Below, one piece after another: positions 1 to 8,336 of a stretch of 11,352 nt of DNA. The stretch covers positions 1 through 11,352 of the forward strand of contig JAJRAL010000164.1 of assembly GCA_028679935.1 (NCBI GenBank), in the 5' to 3' direction. The notes under the pieces are model-generated. The model saw only the letters and a list, made by a program, of their open reading frames with translations. It did no database searches and was not told the DNA's origin. The DNA is from Methanomassiliicoccales archaeon. Lineage in GTDB: Archaea; Thermoplasmatota; Thermoplasmata; Methanomassiliicoccales; UBA472. Position 1 is the first letter of the stretch; each line of letters starts with the position of its first letter. Made by a program: the position numbers and the translations under genes.

Positions 1-1887
1 GCCGACATCAAGATCCCCGAGAAGCTTGCGGACCAGGTCATCGGGCAGGATTCCGCCGTCGAGGTCATCAGGAAGGCGGCAGAGCAGAAGCGCCACGTCA
101 TGCTCATCGGCGAACCGGGCACCGGCAAGTCGATGCTCGCGCGCTCGATGACGGAGTTCCTCCCCAAGGGAGATCTCCAGGACGTGATCGCCTACCACAA
201 CCCCGAGGACTCGAACGAGCCGAAGATCCGGGTCGTTCCAGCGGGGAAGGGAAAGGAGATCGTGGCCGCGCAGAAGCGCGAGGCCATGCAGAAGAAGGCG
301 CAGCGCAACTCGATGGTCACGGCGATCGTGTTCATGGTGGTCATGCTCTCGGTCGTCCTCTACCTTCAGTCCGGCGACGCGACCATCATACTCTGGGGCA
401 TAGTCGCGGCCGCGATCATTTTCATCGCCATGCGGTACTCCGGCGGCAGGCAAGAGAATCTGATGGTGCCGAAGCTACTGATCACCCACGACGAGAGCGA
501 GATGCCTCCATTCGTGGACGCTACCGGCGCGCACGCCGGCGCGCTGCTGGGCGATGTCAAACACGACCCATTCCAGAGCGGAGGCCTGGAGACCCCGGCG
601 CACGAGCGCCTGGAGGTCGGTGCGATACACAAGGCTTCGAAGGGCGTCCTGTTCGTCGACGAGATCAACATGCTGCGCATCGAGTCGCAGCAATCGCTCC
701 TCACCGCTCTCCAAGAGGGCAAGTTCTCCATCACCGGCCAGAGCGAGCGCTCCTCCGGCGCGATGGTGAAGTCCGAGGCGGTCCCGTGCGACTTCATCCT
801 CGTCTGCGCCGGTAACCTCGATGCGGTTCAGGGCATGCATCCGGCACTGCGCTCGAGGATACGCGGCTACGGCTACGAGGTCTACATGAAGTCGATCATG
901 GTGGACACGGCCGAGAACCGCACCAAGCTCATCCGCTTCGTGGCCCAGGAGGTCTCGAAGGACAAGAAGATACCGCACTTCGAGAGGAGGGCGGTGGCGG
1001 AGATAATCAAGGAGGCCCAGCGCCGCGCTGGCCGCAAGGGCCACCTGACCCTGAGGCTGAGAGAGCTCGGCGGACTGATCCGCGTCGCCGGAGACATAGC
1101 GCGCGAGGAAGGCAAATCCCTGGTGACCGCGGAGCACGTCTACTCCGCGAAGAAGATCGCCCGCTCGCTCGAGCAGCAGATCGCCGACCGTTACCTGGAG
1201 GCGAGGAAGGACTACCGGATGTTCGGCGTCGAGGGAGCCGAGATCGGCGTCGTCAACGGCCTTGCGGCCCTGAACACCGAGTCGACCATGTCCGAGTACT
1301 CCGGCATCGTGCTCCCGATCGTCGCGGAGGTCACCCCGGCGCAGGCGAAGAGCGCCGGCAAGGTCATCGCCACCGGCAAACTGGGAGAAATCGCCAAGGA
1401 GGCTGTCCAGAATGTCTCCGCCATCATCAAGAAGTACACCGGCGAGGACATCTCCAATCACGATGTTCACGTGCAGTTCATCGGAACCTACGAGGGCGTG
1501 GAGGGCGACTCGGCGTCGATATCCGTCGCCACCGCGGTCATCAGCGCGCTCGAGGAGGTCCCGGTCGACCAGACGGTCGCGATGACCGGCTCGCTGAGCG
1601 TACGCGGCATGGTCTTGCCGGTGGGAGGCGTGACGGCGAAGATCGAGGCGGCGGCCGAGGCGGGCATCAAGAAGGTCATCATCCCGCTGGCGAACATGCG
1701 CGACGTGGTGCTCGAGGACAAGTACATCGGCAAGATCCAGATCGTCACCGCGTCGAACATGTCCGAGGTGCTGGAGAACGCGCTCGTCGGGGGCATCAAG
1801 AAGGACAGCCTGCTCAAGAAGCTGGCGGCCCTGGTCGATATGCGCCCGTCGCCAATCGCCCCGCAGAGGCCGTCGCTCAACGGCTAG
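1..1887 (+). CDS. lonB: Archaeal membrane-anchored ATP-dependent protease LonB (5'-truncated by window edge)
   Basis: The reading frame is open from base 1, so the first Met in the window (base 100) is internal: it sits just before the Walker A loop and cannot be the start. Visible are 628 residues. In order: Walker A GEPGTGKS (about residues 37-44, window numbering); two hydrophobic helices (about 104-121 and 127-146) inserted inside the AAA+ domain; Walker B with VDE (D220, E221); and a C-terminal S16 Lon protease domain. In that domain the nucleophile is S504 in EGDSAS and the dyad lysine is K547 in GGVTAKIE, 43 residues apart, the spacing known for Lon. The membrane insertion between Walker A and B is the hallmark of archaeal LonB, which degrades unfolded and regulatory proteins at the inner face of the membrane. 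All key residues are intact. Perhaps 10-40 N-terminal residues are missing. No link to the neighbouring NAD genes beyond shared strand is evident. Confidence 0.97.
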   Translation, partial: ADIKIPEKLADQVIGQDSAVEVIRKAAEQKRHVMLIGEPGTGKSMLARSMTEFLPKGDLQDVIAYHNPEDSNEPKIRVVPAGKGKEIVAAQKREAMQKKAQRNSMVTAIVFMVVMLSVVLYLQSGDATIILWGIVAAAIIFIAMRYSGGRQENLMVPKLLITHDESEMPPFVDATGAHAGALLGDVKHDPFQSGGLETPAHERLEVGAIHKASKGVLFVDEINMLRIESQQSLLTALQEGKFSITGQSERSSGAMVKSEAVPCDFILVCAGNLDAVQGMHPALRSRIRGYGYEVYMKSIMVDTAENRTKLIRFVAQEVSKDKKIPHFERRAVAEIIKEAQRRAGRKGHLTLRLRELGGLIRVAGDIAREEGKSLVTAEHVYSAKKIARSLEQQIADRYLEARKDYRMFGVEGAEIGVVNGLAALNTESTMSEYSGIVLPIVAEVTPAQAKSAGKVIATGKLGEIAKEAVQNVSAIIKKYTGEDISNHDVHVQFIGTYEGVEGDSASISVATAVISALEEVPVDQTVAMTGSLSVRGMVLPVGGVTAKIEAAAEAGIKKVIIPLANMRDVVLEDKYIGKIQIVTASNMSEVLENALVGGIKKDSLLKKLAALVDMRPSPIAPQRPSLNG

Positions 1888-1915
1888 GTGCCCGGCTCCG
1901 TTCCGCCACGGAAAG

Positions 1916-2968
<1,053 letters not shown>

Positions 2969-3001
2969 CTTGGCTCAGCTAGGAATCCAAGGAACAAGCT
3001 C

Positions 3002-3007
3002 TTTAAA
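3002..3007 (+). promoter_or_regulatory. TATA box for the KaiC-like gene pair
   Basis: TTTAAA, in CTCTTTAAACG, is centred 26-27 nt upstream of ATG 3031. This is the archaeal TATA-to-start distance, so a leaderless mRNA beginning at or next to that ATG is expected. It argues against the in-frame GTG at 3016, only about 11 nt from the box. Confidence 0.7.
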
Positions 3008-3030
3008 CGCCCAGGGTGATTCTCGGCCAT

Positions 3031-3882
3031 ATGGCAAAGGGGATGCGTTCTGACGTGAGGAGGATTCCGACAGGGGTTGCCGATTTCGATTCGATCATCC
3101 GGGGCGGCATGCCCTGCGGCTCGACCGTCCTCCTGCTCGGGGAGCTCGGGGCGGGACAGGTGGAGTTCGCCTACACCTCCGCGGCGAAGCTGGCTCTGGT
3201 GAAAGAGCACCCGGAGTCAGCTGACTACTTCCTCGGCAGCGGCGCGTCGGGCAATCACATGCCAGAGAAGATCTGCTACGTAACCTTCTCCCGTTCCCGC
3301 GAGGACGTCCTGCAGGAGATCGAGGCGTCGTTCAACCGCGACTTCTACGAGTCGTTCGAGCGCAACGTCCTGTTCAAGGACTTCTCCGGCTCCTATTTCA
3401 AGAACACCGTCGTTCCGAAGAGCTGGGGCGGCGACTCCTCTTCCATATTCTCCAGTAGGAGCGACGAGAGCCTGCTGGAAGGCTTGGTAAATTTCATGGA
3501 CGAGAACGCCCCGAACTCGCTCTTGATCATCGACTCGCTGACCGACCTAGCGGTGTCGGCGAACATCGAGGTCAGCGACTTGGTGGCGGTCCTCAGGGGG
3601 ATGCAGCGGATGGCGAAGAAGTGGTCCGGCCTGATCTACCTGATTCTAACGCGGGACATACTGGATGAGAAAAAGCAGAAGATGGTGATGGACAGCGTCG
3701 ACGGGGCGTTGGTCTTCGAGTGGAGCAAGTTCGCCATGTCCTCGCGGAGGCAGAGGTACCTGTACGTGGAGAAGTTCATGAGCATCCTGCCGCACCTAGA
3801 CAAAGAGCGCATCGCGCGCTTCGCGACGGTGGTGACGGCGGAGAGCGGCCTCGTTGTCATAGATACAGAAAGGGTGGGATGA
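3031..3882 (+). CDS. KaiC/RAD55-like RecA-superfamily protein with degenerate ATPase site
   Basis: A 283-residue protein with the KaiC-like layout: an N-terminal GVADFDSIIRGGMPCGSTVLL (15-35) equivalent to the G(I/V)xxLDxxLxGGxPxG entry motif, a P-loop position, a Walker B strand SLLIIDSLTD (D168), and a C-terminal beta-rich section. The P-loop reads GELGAGQV (37-44): the essential lysine is Q43 and the following Ser/Thr is V44. The strand that normally ends in the catalytic Glu pair reads YVTFSRSRED instead. Both defects suggest it cannot hydrolyse ATP normally. A stretch of about 25 residues (HPESADYFLGSGASGNHMPE) separates the P-loop helix from the next strand and looks like a lineage-specific insert. 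I start at ATG 3031 (leaderless, see TATA box), not GTG 3016. Four nt separate it from the next KaiC-like gene, so the two probably form a functional pair. Role unknown; signalling or regulatory scaffolding is a guess. Confidence 0.85.
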   Translation: MAKGMRSDVRRIPTGVADFDSIIRGGMPCGSTVLLLGELGAGQVEFAYTSAAKLALVKEHPESADYFLGSGASGNHMPEKICYVTFSRSREDVLQEIEASFNRDFYESFERNVLFKDFSGSYFKNTVVPKSWGGDSSSIFSSRSDESLLEGLVNFMDENAPNSLLIIDSLTDLAVSANIEVSDLVAVLRGMQRMAKKWSGLIYLILTRDILDEKKQKMVMDSVDGALVFEWSKFAMSSRRQRYLYVEKFMSILPHLDKERIARFATVVTAESGLVVIDTERVG

Positions 3883-3886
3883 ACCG

Positions 3887-4582
3887 ATGGTCGACAGGGT
3901 CAAGAGCGGGATAGAGGGGCTGGATGAGATGCTCGAGGGAGGCTTCCCGAGGTCGCACACCGTTGTGGTGATGGGCTCGTTCGGTACGGGGAAGACGACC
4001 TTTGGGCTGCAGTTCCTGAACCAGGGTCTGAAGGAGGGCGAGAAGGGCATCTACATCTCTCTGGAGGAGGACGAGAAGTCCATCGTGGATGACGCGAGGT
4101 CGTTCAACTGGGACCTGAAGCCGTTCGTCGACGCGAAGAAGCTGGCGATTGTCAAGCTCGAGGCGACCGATGCGAAGACGACTGTCAACCGGATCAAGAG
4201 CGAGCTTCCCGACTTCATCAAGACGTTCGGCGCGTCGCGCATCGTCATCGATTCAGTGTCGCTGATGAACATGCTCTTCGATGGAGATCACGAGAAGAGG
4301 GTGGCGCTGTTCAATCTCTCGCAGCTGATCAAGAAGACGGGAGCGACCTGCCTGATGACCGCCGAGACCAAGGACGACAACCCCCTGGCGACGCGGGACG
4401 GGCTCGCGGAGTACGTCGCCGACGGCGTCGTCGCCCTGCGCTACGTGGACGTCCCGGAGAAGAGCGAGATGCTTCTCACGCTGCGCATCGTGAAGATGAG
4501 ACGGATCAGGCATTCCAGGCGCATCACGCCGTACGCTATCGGGGCGAGGGGCATCGAGGTCCACGCCGGGGCCGAGCTCTAG
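3887..4582 (+). CDS. KaiC/RAD55-like RecA-superfamily ATPase (intact site)
   Basis: A 231-residue single-domain KaiC-like ATPase. It shows the family entry motif GIEGLDEMLEGGFPRSHTVVV (8-28), a complete Walker A GSFGTGKT (30-37), the catalytic Glu pair in YISLEEDEKS (E60, E61), Walker B RIVIDS (D122), and the C-terminal LRIVKMRRIRHSRRITPY, matching the KaiC-family K-M-R-x(3)-H segment. It should bind and hydrolyse ATP and may oligomerise. Related archaeal proteins include ArlH/FlaH, GvpD and many uncharacterised RAD55-like ATPases; no archaellum or gas-vesicle genes are near, so neither symbol is given. A purine-rich GGGTGGGAT (3872-3880) running into the previous stop provides the ribosome site, with 6 nt before ATG 3887. 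Its partner is probably the preceding degenerate paralogue. Its stop overlaps that of the convergent FemAB-like gene. Confidence 0.9.
   Translation: MVDRVKSGIEGLDEMLEGGFPRSHTVVVMGSFGTGKTTFGLQFLNQGLKEGEKGIYISLEEDEKSIVDDARSFNWDLKPFVDAKKLAIVKLEATDAKTTVNRIKSELPDFIKTFGASRIVIDSVSLMNMLFDGDHEKRVALFNLSQLIKKTGATCLMTAETKDDNPLATRDGLAEYVADGVVALRYVDVPEKSEMLLTLRIVKMRRIRHSRRITPYAIGARGIEVHAGAEL
4579..4582. other. Convergent stop codons sharing one CTAG
   Basis: The + strand ATPase ends with TAG at 4580-4582 and the - strand FemAB-like gene ends with TAG at 4581-4579; the palindrome CTAG serves both. There is no intergenic space for terminators, so the two transcripts must overlap at their 3' ends. Confidence 0.95.
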
Positions 4583-5646
4583 ACCGAGGACGCTGGTCGG
4601 CCGATCTTCATCAGCCTCGAGGCGATCCTCACCTTGCCCCGCCTGGCCTCGATGGAGCAGTCGAACGTGTCCTCGCCCCCGAGCTTGTACTTGTACCGAT
4701 CAGCTCCCGGACCCATGTCGAATATCCTGAAACCCCTTTCCGCGGCGATCCTCATCGCCTGCAGCATCACGAGGTAGCCAGGCGAATAGGACTTGAACTC
4801 GTCGCTCATCCCCGTTCGATAGAAGAGCACCCTGCCACCATCCTCGATGCAGAGCTGCTGCGAGGCTATGACGCCGTCGATGAGAGCCTCGACGGTCCAA
4901 GCGATGCCAGACTCCGCAAGCTTCGACGACAAGGACTCAAGGAAGGAGGCCTGGGCCGGATCGCCGAATATGCTTCCTCCCTTGTCCGCCCATCTCGCCT
5001 TGTGCATCTCGGCGTACTGCCTCATCGCGGTCCGAACGTCATCCGAAGTCGTCAGATGGCGGAACTCGAGCCGGTCGTCCGTCTCCAACGCCCTGGTGAC
5101 CCTCCTGATCATCTTCCTGGTATCCGGTTCGAACCGCTCAATGGGGTCCCCCATCTCAGCGAGCCGGATCAGAGGCGATGGCCTGGCTTTGGAGACCTCG
5201 GTGGGCCAGTTGGAGGCGAGCGCTTCCTGGAGCGGCACCTCGATGCCATCGCACGCAAGATCGCGCATCTGTAGCACGTCCCACTTCTCGGAGGCCATGA
5301 GTCTCGTCAGAGGAGTGAGGTCGGCGGATCCAGGCTTCCTGAGTATCGAGAGGTGATAGTACTCCGACGTATCAAGCACCGTTCCGACGAGGCCGAGGAC
5401 CCTGACCGGGATCCCCTTCATCTTCGCCTTCCTTGTGGCCAGGGGGGCGATGAACTCCATCTCATCCCCCATGACCACAAGCACGCTCGGTTTCACCCTG
5501 TCCGAGAAGCTCTTGAGCCACTCCGTCGTGCACAAGTGCGAGGAGAATACTGTGGCGCCCAAGCTTGCCCTCAAGCGCTCCCATTCTTCCACCAAGGGCG
5601 CCAACGCCTTCGGCTCATCGAGGACGAGCGCCTCGGGTCTGCTCAC
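4579..5646 (-). CDS. FemAB/CelD-like GNAT acyltransferase (BioF2-like domain)
   Basis: About 355 residues with the signature pattern of the GNAT acyltransferase family PF13480 (CelD/BcsL and FemAB-like enzymes). The pattern is an N-terminal half with FSSHLCTTEWLKSF, a central MHKARWADKGGSIFGDP, and a C-terminal half with ALIDGVIASQQL, VLFYRTGMSDEFKSYSPG, then FDMGPGADRYKYKLGG. Relatives transfer acyl or aminoacyl groups to sugars, peptidoglycan peptides or exopolysaccharide; here it likely N- or O-acylates a surface glycan precursor made by the adjoining glycosyltransferases. No signal peptide or membrane helix is seen. The frame stays open upstream past 5721 into the preceding gene, so the start is uncertain. 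GTG 5646 is chosen because an AT-rich TATA-like element lies about 22-28 nt upstream and the sequence from here resembles family N-termini. TTG 5667 and TTG 5715 are alternatives. Last gene of the - strand cluster. Confidence 0.85.
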   Translation of the reverse strand: MSRPEALVLDEPKALAPLVEEWERLRASLGATVFSSHLCTTEWLKSFSDRVKPSVLVVMGDEMEFIAPLATRKAKMKGIPVRVLGLVGTVLDTSEYYHLSILRKPGSADLTPLTRLMASEKWDVLQMRDLACDGIEVPLQEALASNWPTEVSKARPSPLIRLAEMGDPIERFEPDTRKMIRRVTRALETDDRLEFRHLTTSDDVRTAMRQYAEMHKARWADKGGSIFGDPAQASFLESLSSKLAESGIAWTVEALIDGVIASQQLCIEDGGRVLFYRTGMSDEFKSYSPGYLVMLQAMRIAAERGFRIFDMGPGADRYKYKLGGEDTFDCSIEARRGKVRIASRLMKIGRPASSV

Positions 5647-5662
5647 GAGGGTGACTTTCGAC

Positions 5663-5680
5663 TTCAATATTGAAAAAGCT
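5663..5680 (-). promoter_or_regulatory. AT-rich palindromic island, possible internal promoter of the FemAB-like gene
   Basis: Read on the - strand, AGCTTTTTCAATATTGAA contains a perfect 12-bp palindrome TTCAATATTGAA (5663-5674) preceded by a T-run. Its T-rich part is centred about 27-28 nt upstream of GTG 5646, matching TATA-to-start geometry for a leaderless mRNA. It stands out sharply in GC-rich surroundings. It could be a TATA box, an operator, or part of the coding sequence if translation begins at TTG 5667 or 5715. Confidence 0.45.
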
Positions 5681-5720
5681 ATCTCGAAGAACTTCGGCGA
5701 GGCTTTCCCGGGCAAGCCCC

Positions 5721-6896
5721 TCAGCGGACACGGGAGACGAGGTCCAAGTAGTCGCGGAGGTAGGCACTTGCCGTGTGCCGACTTTCGAACCTCTTTCTGG
5801 CATTGGAGGCGAGGATCTCCCTCATCTTCGTGTCGCTTGTGAGCGTGGTTGCCGCGATCGCTATGATGGGTGCTTCCGGTTCTACCACCAGTCCGCAATC
5901 TGGATCGCGCACGAGCTCGGGCAGCCCTCCCCGGTCCGAGACGATCAAGGGGACTCCGAGCGAGAGCGCCTCGACGCAGGACAGCGGGCAGTTGTCGTTC
6001 ACCCTGGAGGGCATGATCATCGCGGTCGCCGAGGCGATGTCATCCCAGAGCGGCTTGCCGGTCTGGAAGCCGAGGTACTTCACCCTGCCGTTCGTCGCTA
6101 TCTCGACCTCCCTCGCGCGCCGCTCGAGGCTTCCAGATCCGTAGACGTGGAGCTCAAGCTTCGTATCGCGAGTCGCGAAGGCGTCCAGCAAGGCGTCGAC
6201 CCCCTTTCCCGGTTCCAGCACTCCGGCGTAGACGAAATGCCCCGTGGTCGGGCCCATCGACGATTCCAGCTGCTTGGTGAAGTTGGGCAGGACGATCGAG
6301 TTCAGCCCAAGGAACCGCTGCAGTTGCTTCGACATGAAGGTCGACGGGGCGATGATGTACTTCATCGTTCTGAACCGGCGCAGAATACCTTCTCCCCTCC
6401 AGAACTGGGGCGGTCGGCCGGTGCGCAGGCAGCAGCTCGTGCATCTCGTCTCCGTGCATAGTTCTCTTCCGGCGCGCATCAAGTCCGAGCGGGGACATAT
6501 CGACCAGTAGTCGTGCGCCGTGTAGATCTTCGGCGAATCACCGACATCCAGGATGCCCTGGCCGAGAAGCGAGATGTTGTGGTGGTGGATGAGATCGGGG
6601 CGAACGTCCTCTATCACCTTCTCCAGCAGTCGCTCCGCTCCACGGTTCCGGCCCGTCAGATACGTTGCACGGGCCGAGGTCGGGCCGAACGTTGAGCGCA
6701 GTGGGTGGACGTTCTCCTGTCGCGTCGCCTCCTTCTTGCCCCCCTTCAAGCGGTAGGCATCGAGGTTGTGGACGACGTGCACCTCGTGCCCGCGCGCCTC
6801 GAGCTCCTCTTTCAGGAGCTTGACGTGGATTGCGTCCCCGCCCAGGTGGTAGGGTGGAAAGAAGGTGCTCGTCATCACAATCTTAAGCGTGTCCAT
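5721..6896 (-). CDS. Glycosyltransferase family 4 (GT-B fold), cysteine-cluster type
   Basis: A 391-residue GT-B enzyme. The N-terminal domain opens with IVMTSTFFPPYHLGGDAIHV and LEARGHEVHVV, typical of GT4. The C-terminal domain has FVYAGVLEPGKGVDALLDAF and the donor-binding MIMPSRVNDNCPLSCVEAL followed by GVPLIVSDRGGLPE. In the EX7E motif the first acidic residue is Asp (D301) rather than Glu, with E309 kept, a conservative change. After YTAHDYWSICPRSDL come five cysteines (C134, C147, C152, C155, C156); a similar Cys-rich segment occurs in a recognisable GT4 subgroup. It would transfer a sugar from a nucleotide-sugar to a glycan acceptor in the cytosol; donor unknown. Start ATG 6896 is chosen over TTG 6899 because GAGGTG sits 5 nt upstream. 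Nine nt follow the radical SAM stop, so coupled translation is likely. Confidence 0.93.
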   Translation of the reverse strand: MDTLKIVMTSTFFPPYHLGGDAIHVKLLKEELEARGHEVHVVHNLDAYRLKGGKKEATRQENVHPLRSTFGPTSARATYLTGRNRGAERLLEKVIEDVRPDLIHHHNISLLGQGILDVGDSPKIYTAHDYWSICPRSDLMRAGRELCTETRCTSCCLRTGRPPQFWRGEGILRRFRTMKYIIAPSTFMSKQLQRFLGLNSIVLPNFTKQLESSMGPTTGHFVYAGVLEPGKGVDALLDAFATRDTKLELHVYGSGSLERRAREVEIATNGRVKYLGFQTGKPLWDDIASATAMIMPSRVNDNCPLSCVEALSLGVPLIVSDRGGLPELVRDPDCGLVVEPEAPIIAIAATTLTSDTKMREILASNARKRFESRHTASAYLRDYLDLVSRVR

Positions 6897-6901
6897 CAAG
6901 A

Positions 6902-6907
6902 CACCTC
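6902..6907 (-). promoter_or_regulatory. Shine-Dalgarno site of the distal GT4 gene
   Basis: On the - strand GAGGTG overlaps the TGA stop of the radical SAM gene (6908-6906) and lies 5 nt before ATG 6896. It is the clearest ribosome site in the cluster and fixes the start of the downstream glycosyltransferase. Confidence 0.75.
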
Positions 6908-8336
6908 AGTGCGCGTGCTCCATCCTGTGCACGAAGTAGTTGCTGAGCACCTTGCCGGCGTAGATCGCGGCCAGGTTCATGTCCTCCGGGTGCCTCAGGA
7001 CGTGCTTCACGTTGCTCATCCACCATCTCGGGTTGAAGTATAGTGACCGGTATGCCATCCTTCTCGCCTCGTCCAGGTCGCTCGGGCTCAGGCTTTTCGT
7101 TCCAACTACCGCGGCGTGCTGGTAAAGGGAACGGAAGTCCAGCTGCTGGTCCTTGCCGACGACTCTATCGTAGAGTTCCGTGCCAGGATAGGGGACAGCG
7201 ACGTTGAACTCGGCGCTCGTCGGAAGCGTATCGCCGACGAACCTTATCGTCTCGCGGACGGTCGACCAGTCCTCTCCCGGTAGTCCGATGATGAAGGACG
7301 CGAAGACCTTGATCCCCTCATTCTTTGCCCATAGGATCGCATCCCTCGCCTGTTCCACCTTGATGCGCTTGTCCGCGGTGTCGAGGATCTTCTGGCTGCC
7401 CGACTCGACGCCGTAGGATATCCCCCGGCAGCCGGCTCTGTACATCCGCTTCAGCATCTCGCGGTCGACGAGGTGGGCCCGGGTGTTGCAGTACCAGCGG
7501 ATGTCCAGGTCCTCCGAGATCATGGAATCGGTAATCGCTTCCACCCTCTTCCTGTCGAGGGTGAACGTCTCATCGAAGAACGACACTGTCCTGATGTGGT
7601 AATCGCGCTTGAGCATCCGCAGCTCTTCCATCACGCTCTCGGCGGTCCTCGGCTTCCACTTTGTCCCGGCCACGGTGCAGAACGAGCACCCGAAGGGGCA
7701 GCCTTTGCTCGTGTACATGATCGTATACGGCTTCCCGGCGGGAGCGGTCACGAAGTACGGGTCCAGCGACGGCAGGAGGTCGAAGGCGGGCAGGGGAAGG
7801 GAGCTCAGGTCATCGAGCGGCTCGGGCCCTGGGTTGATTGTGACGCCCTTGTCGGTCCGGAAGGCGGCCCCTCCCACGGACCGCAGGTCCTCGCCCTTGG
7901 ACAGCGCGTCGACGATGCCCTTCACGCTGACCTCATACTCCCTCGTCGCGTAGATGTCCAGGTCGGGCGCTTCCCTGAGTACCTCCTCCGCGCGAGTCCT
8001 CAGCGTCCAACAGAGCCCGATCGTCTTCATTCCCTCGTGCGCTGCTTTCGCCACCACGGCTGTCTTGATGTCGTGATCGAACGTGGTGGGCGTGAACCGA
8101 AAGACGACCGCGTCCGGTCGCGAGGATTCGACATTGGTCATCAGCTCATCGTATCCGAGATCGAAGCCGTTCAGGTCCATCAGAGAGACCTGGTGCCCGT
8201 CCTTCCTGAGTATGGCGGCGATCTGGAGGAGGCTGTACGGTTCGAGGACCGAGTATCGCTCGACTATCTCGCACCTCTCCTCCCTGATGACCGGCATCCC
8301 CTCGAAGCGGGGCGGATTGACCAGCATCACCTTCAT
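6906..8336 (-). CDS. B12-binding-type radical SAM enzyme
   Basis: A 476-residue enzyme with a Rossmann-like N-terminal domain of the cobalamin-binding type (about 1-150, starting KVMLVNPPRFEG and including EPYSLLQIAAILRKDGHQVSLMDL), then the family linker LSSLPLPAFDLLP. A radical SAM domain follows with CPFGCSFC (C213, C217, C220) binding the 4Fe-4S cluster and a downstream GVESGSQKIL (SAM-binding glycine region) and SFIIGLPGED. The C-terminal YRSLYFNPRWW resembles the tail of BchE/HpnJ-like proteins. Class B members perform methylations or C-C/C-O chemistry on unactivated carbons; substrate here unknown, probably a sugar or lipid carrier given four flanking glycan genes. The classical B12 motif DxHxxG is not evident (the region reads DLNGFDLG), so cobalamin, if bound, would lack the usual lower His ligand. 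ATG 8336 overlaps the upstream stop by 4 nt (ATGA), which means translational coupling. Confidence 0.92.
   Translation of the reverse strand: MKVMLVNPPRFEGMPVIREERCEIVERYSVLEPYSLLQIAAILRKDGHQVSLMDLNGFDLGYDELMTNVESSRPDAVVFRFTPTTFDHDIKTAVVAKAAHEGMKTIGLCWTLRTRAEEVLREAPDLDIYATREYEVSVKGIVDALSKGEDLRSVGGAAFRTDKGVTINPGPEPLDDLSSLPLPAFDLLPSLDPYFVTAPAGKPYTIMYTSKGCPFGCSFCTVAGTKWKPRTAESVMEELRMLKRDYHIRTVSFFDETFTLDRKRVEAITDSMISEDLDIRWYCNTRAHLVDREMLKRMYRAGCRGISYGVESGSQKILDTADKRIKVEQARDAILWAKNEGIKVFASFIIGLPGEDWSTVRETIRFVGDTLPTSAEFNVAVPYPGTELYDRVVGKDQQLDFRSLYQHAAVVGTKSLSPSDLDEARRMAYRSLYFNPRWWMSNVKHVLRHPEDMNLAAIYAGKVLSNYFVHRMEHAH

Noticed and set aside
100..102. ATG at 100 as the lonB start
   Set aside because: It lies just before the Walker A loop; the frame continues upstream to base 1 with a typical AAA+ N-terminal sequence ([15 protein letters not shown]).
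3031..4582. A KaiC circadian clock system
   Set aside because: Both proteins are single-domain KaiC-like with no KaiA or KaiB gene nearby; similarity is at the superfamily level only.
3887..4582. ArlH/FlaH archaellum ATPase or GvpD
   Set aside because: No archaellum (arlI, arlJ, archaellin) or gas-vesicle genes are in the window, and no diagnostic motif separates it from the many other RAD55-like ATPases.
5647..5898. N-terminal extension of the FemAB-like frame to 5898
   Set aside because: It would overlap the conserved C-terminal coding of the GT4 gene and encodes a basic, featureless sequence; the real start is at or after 5715.
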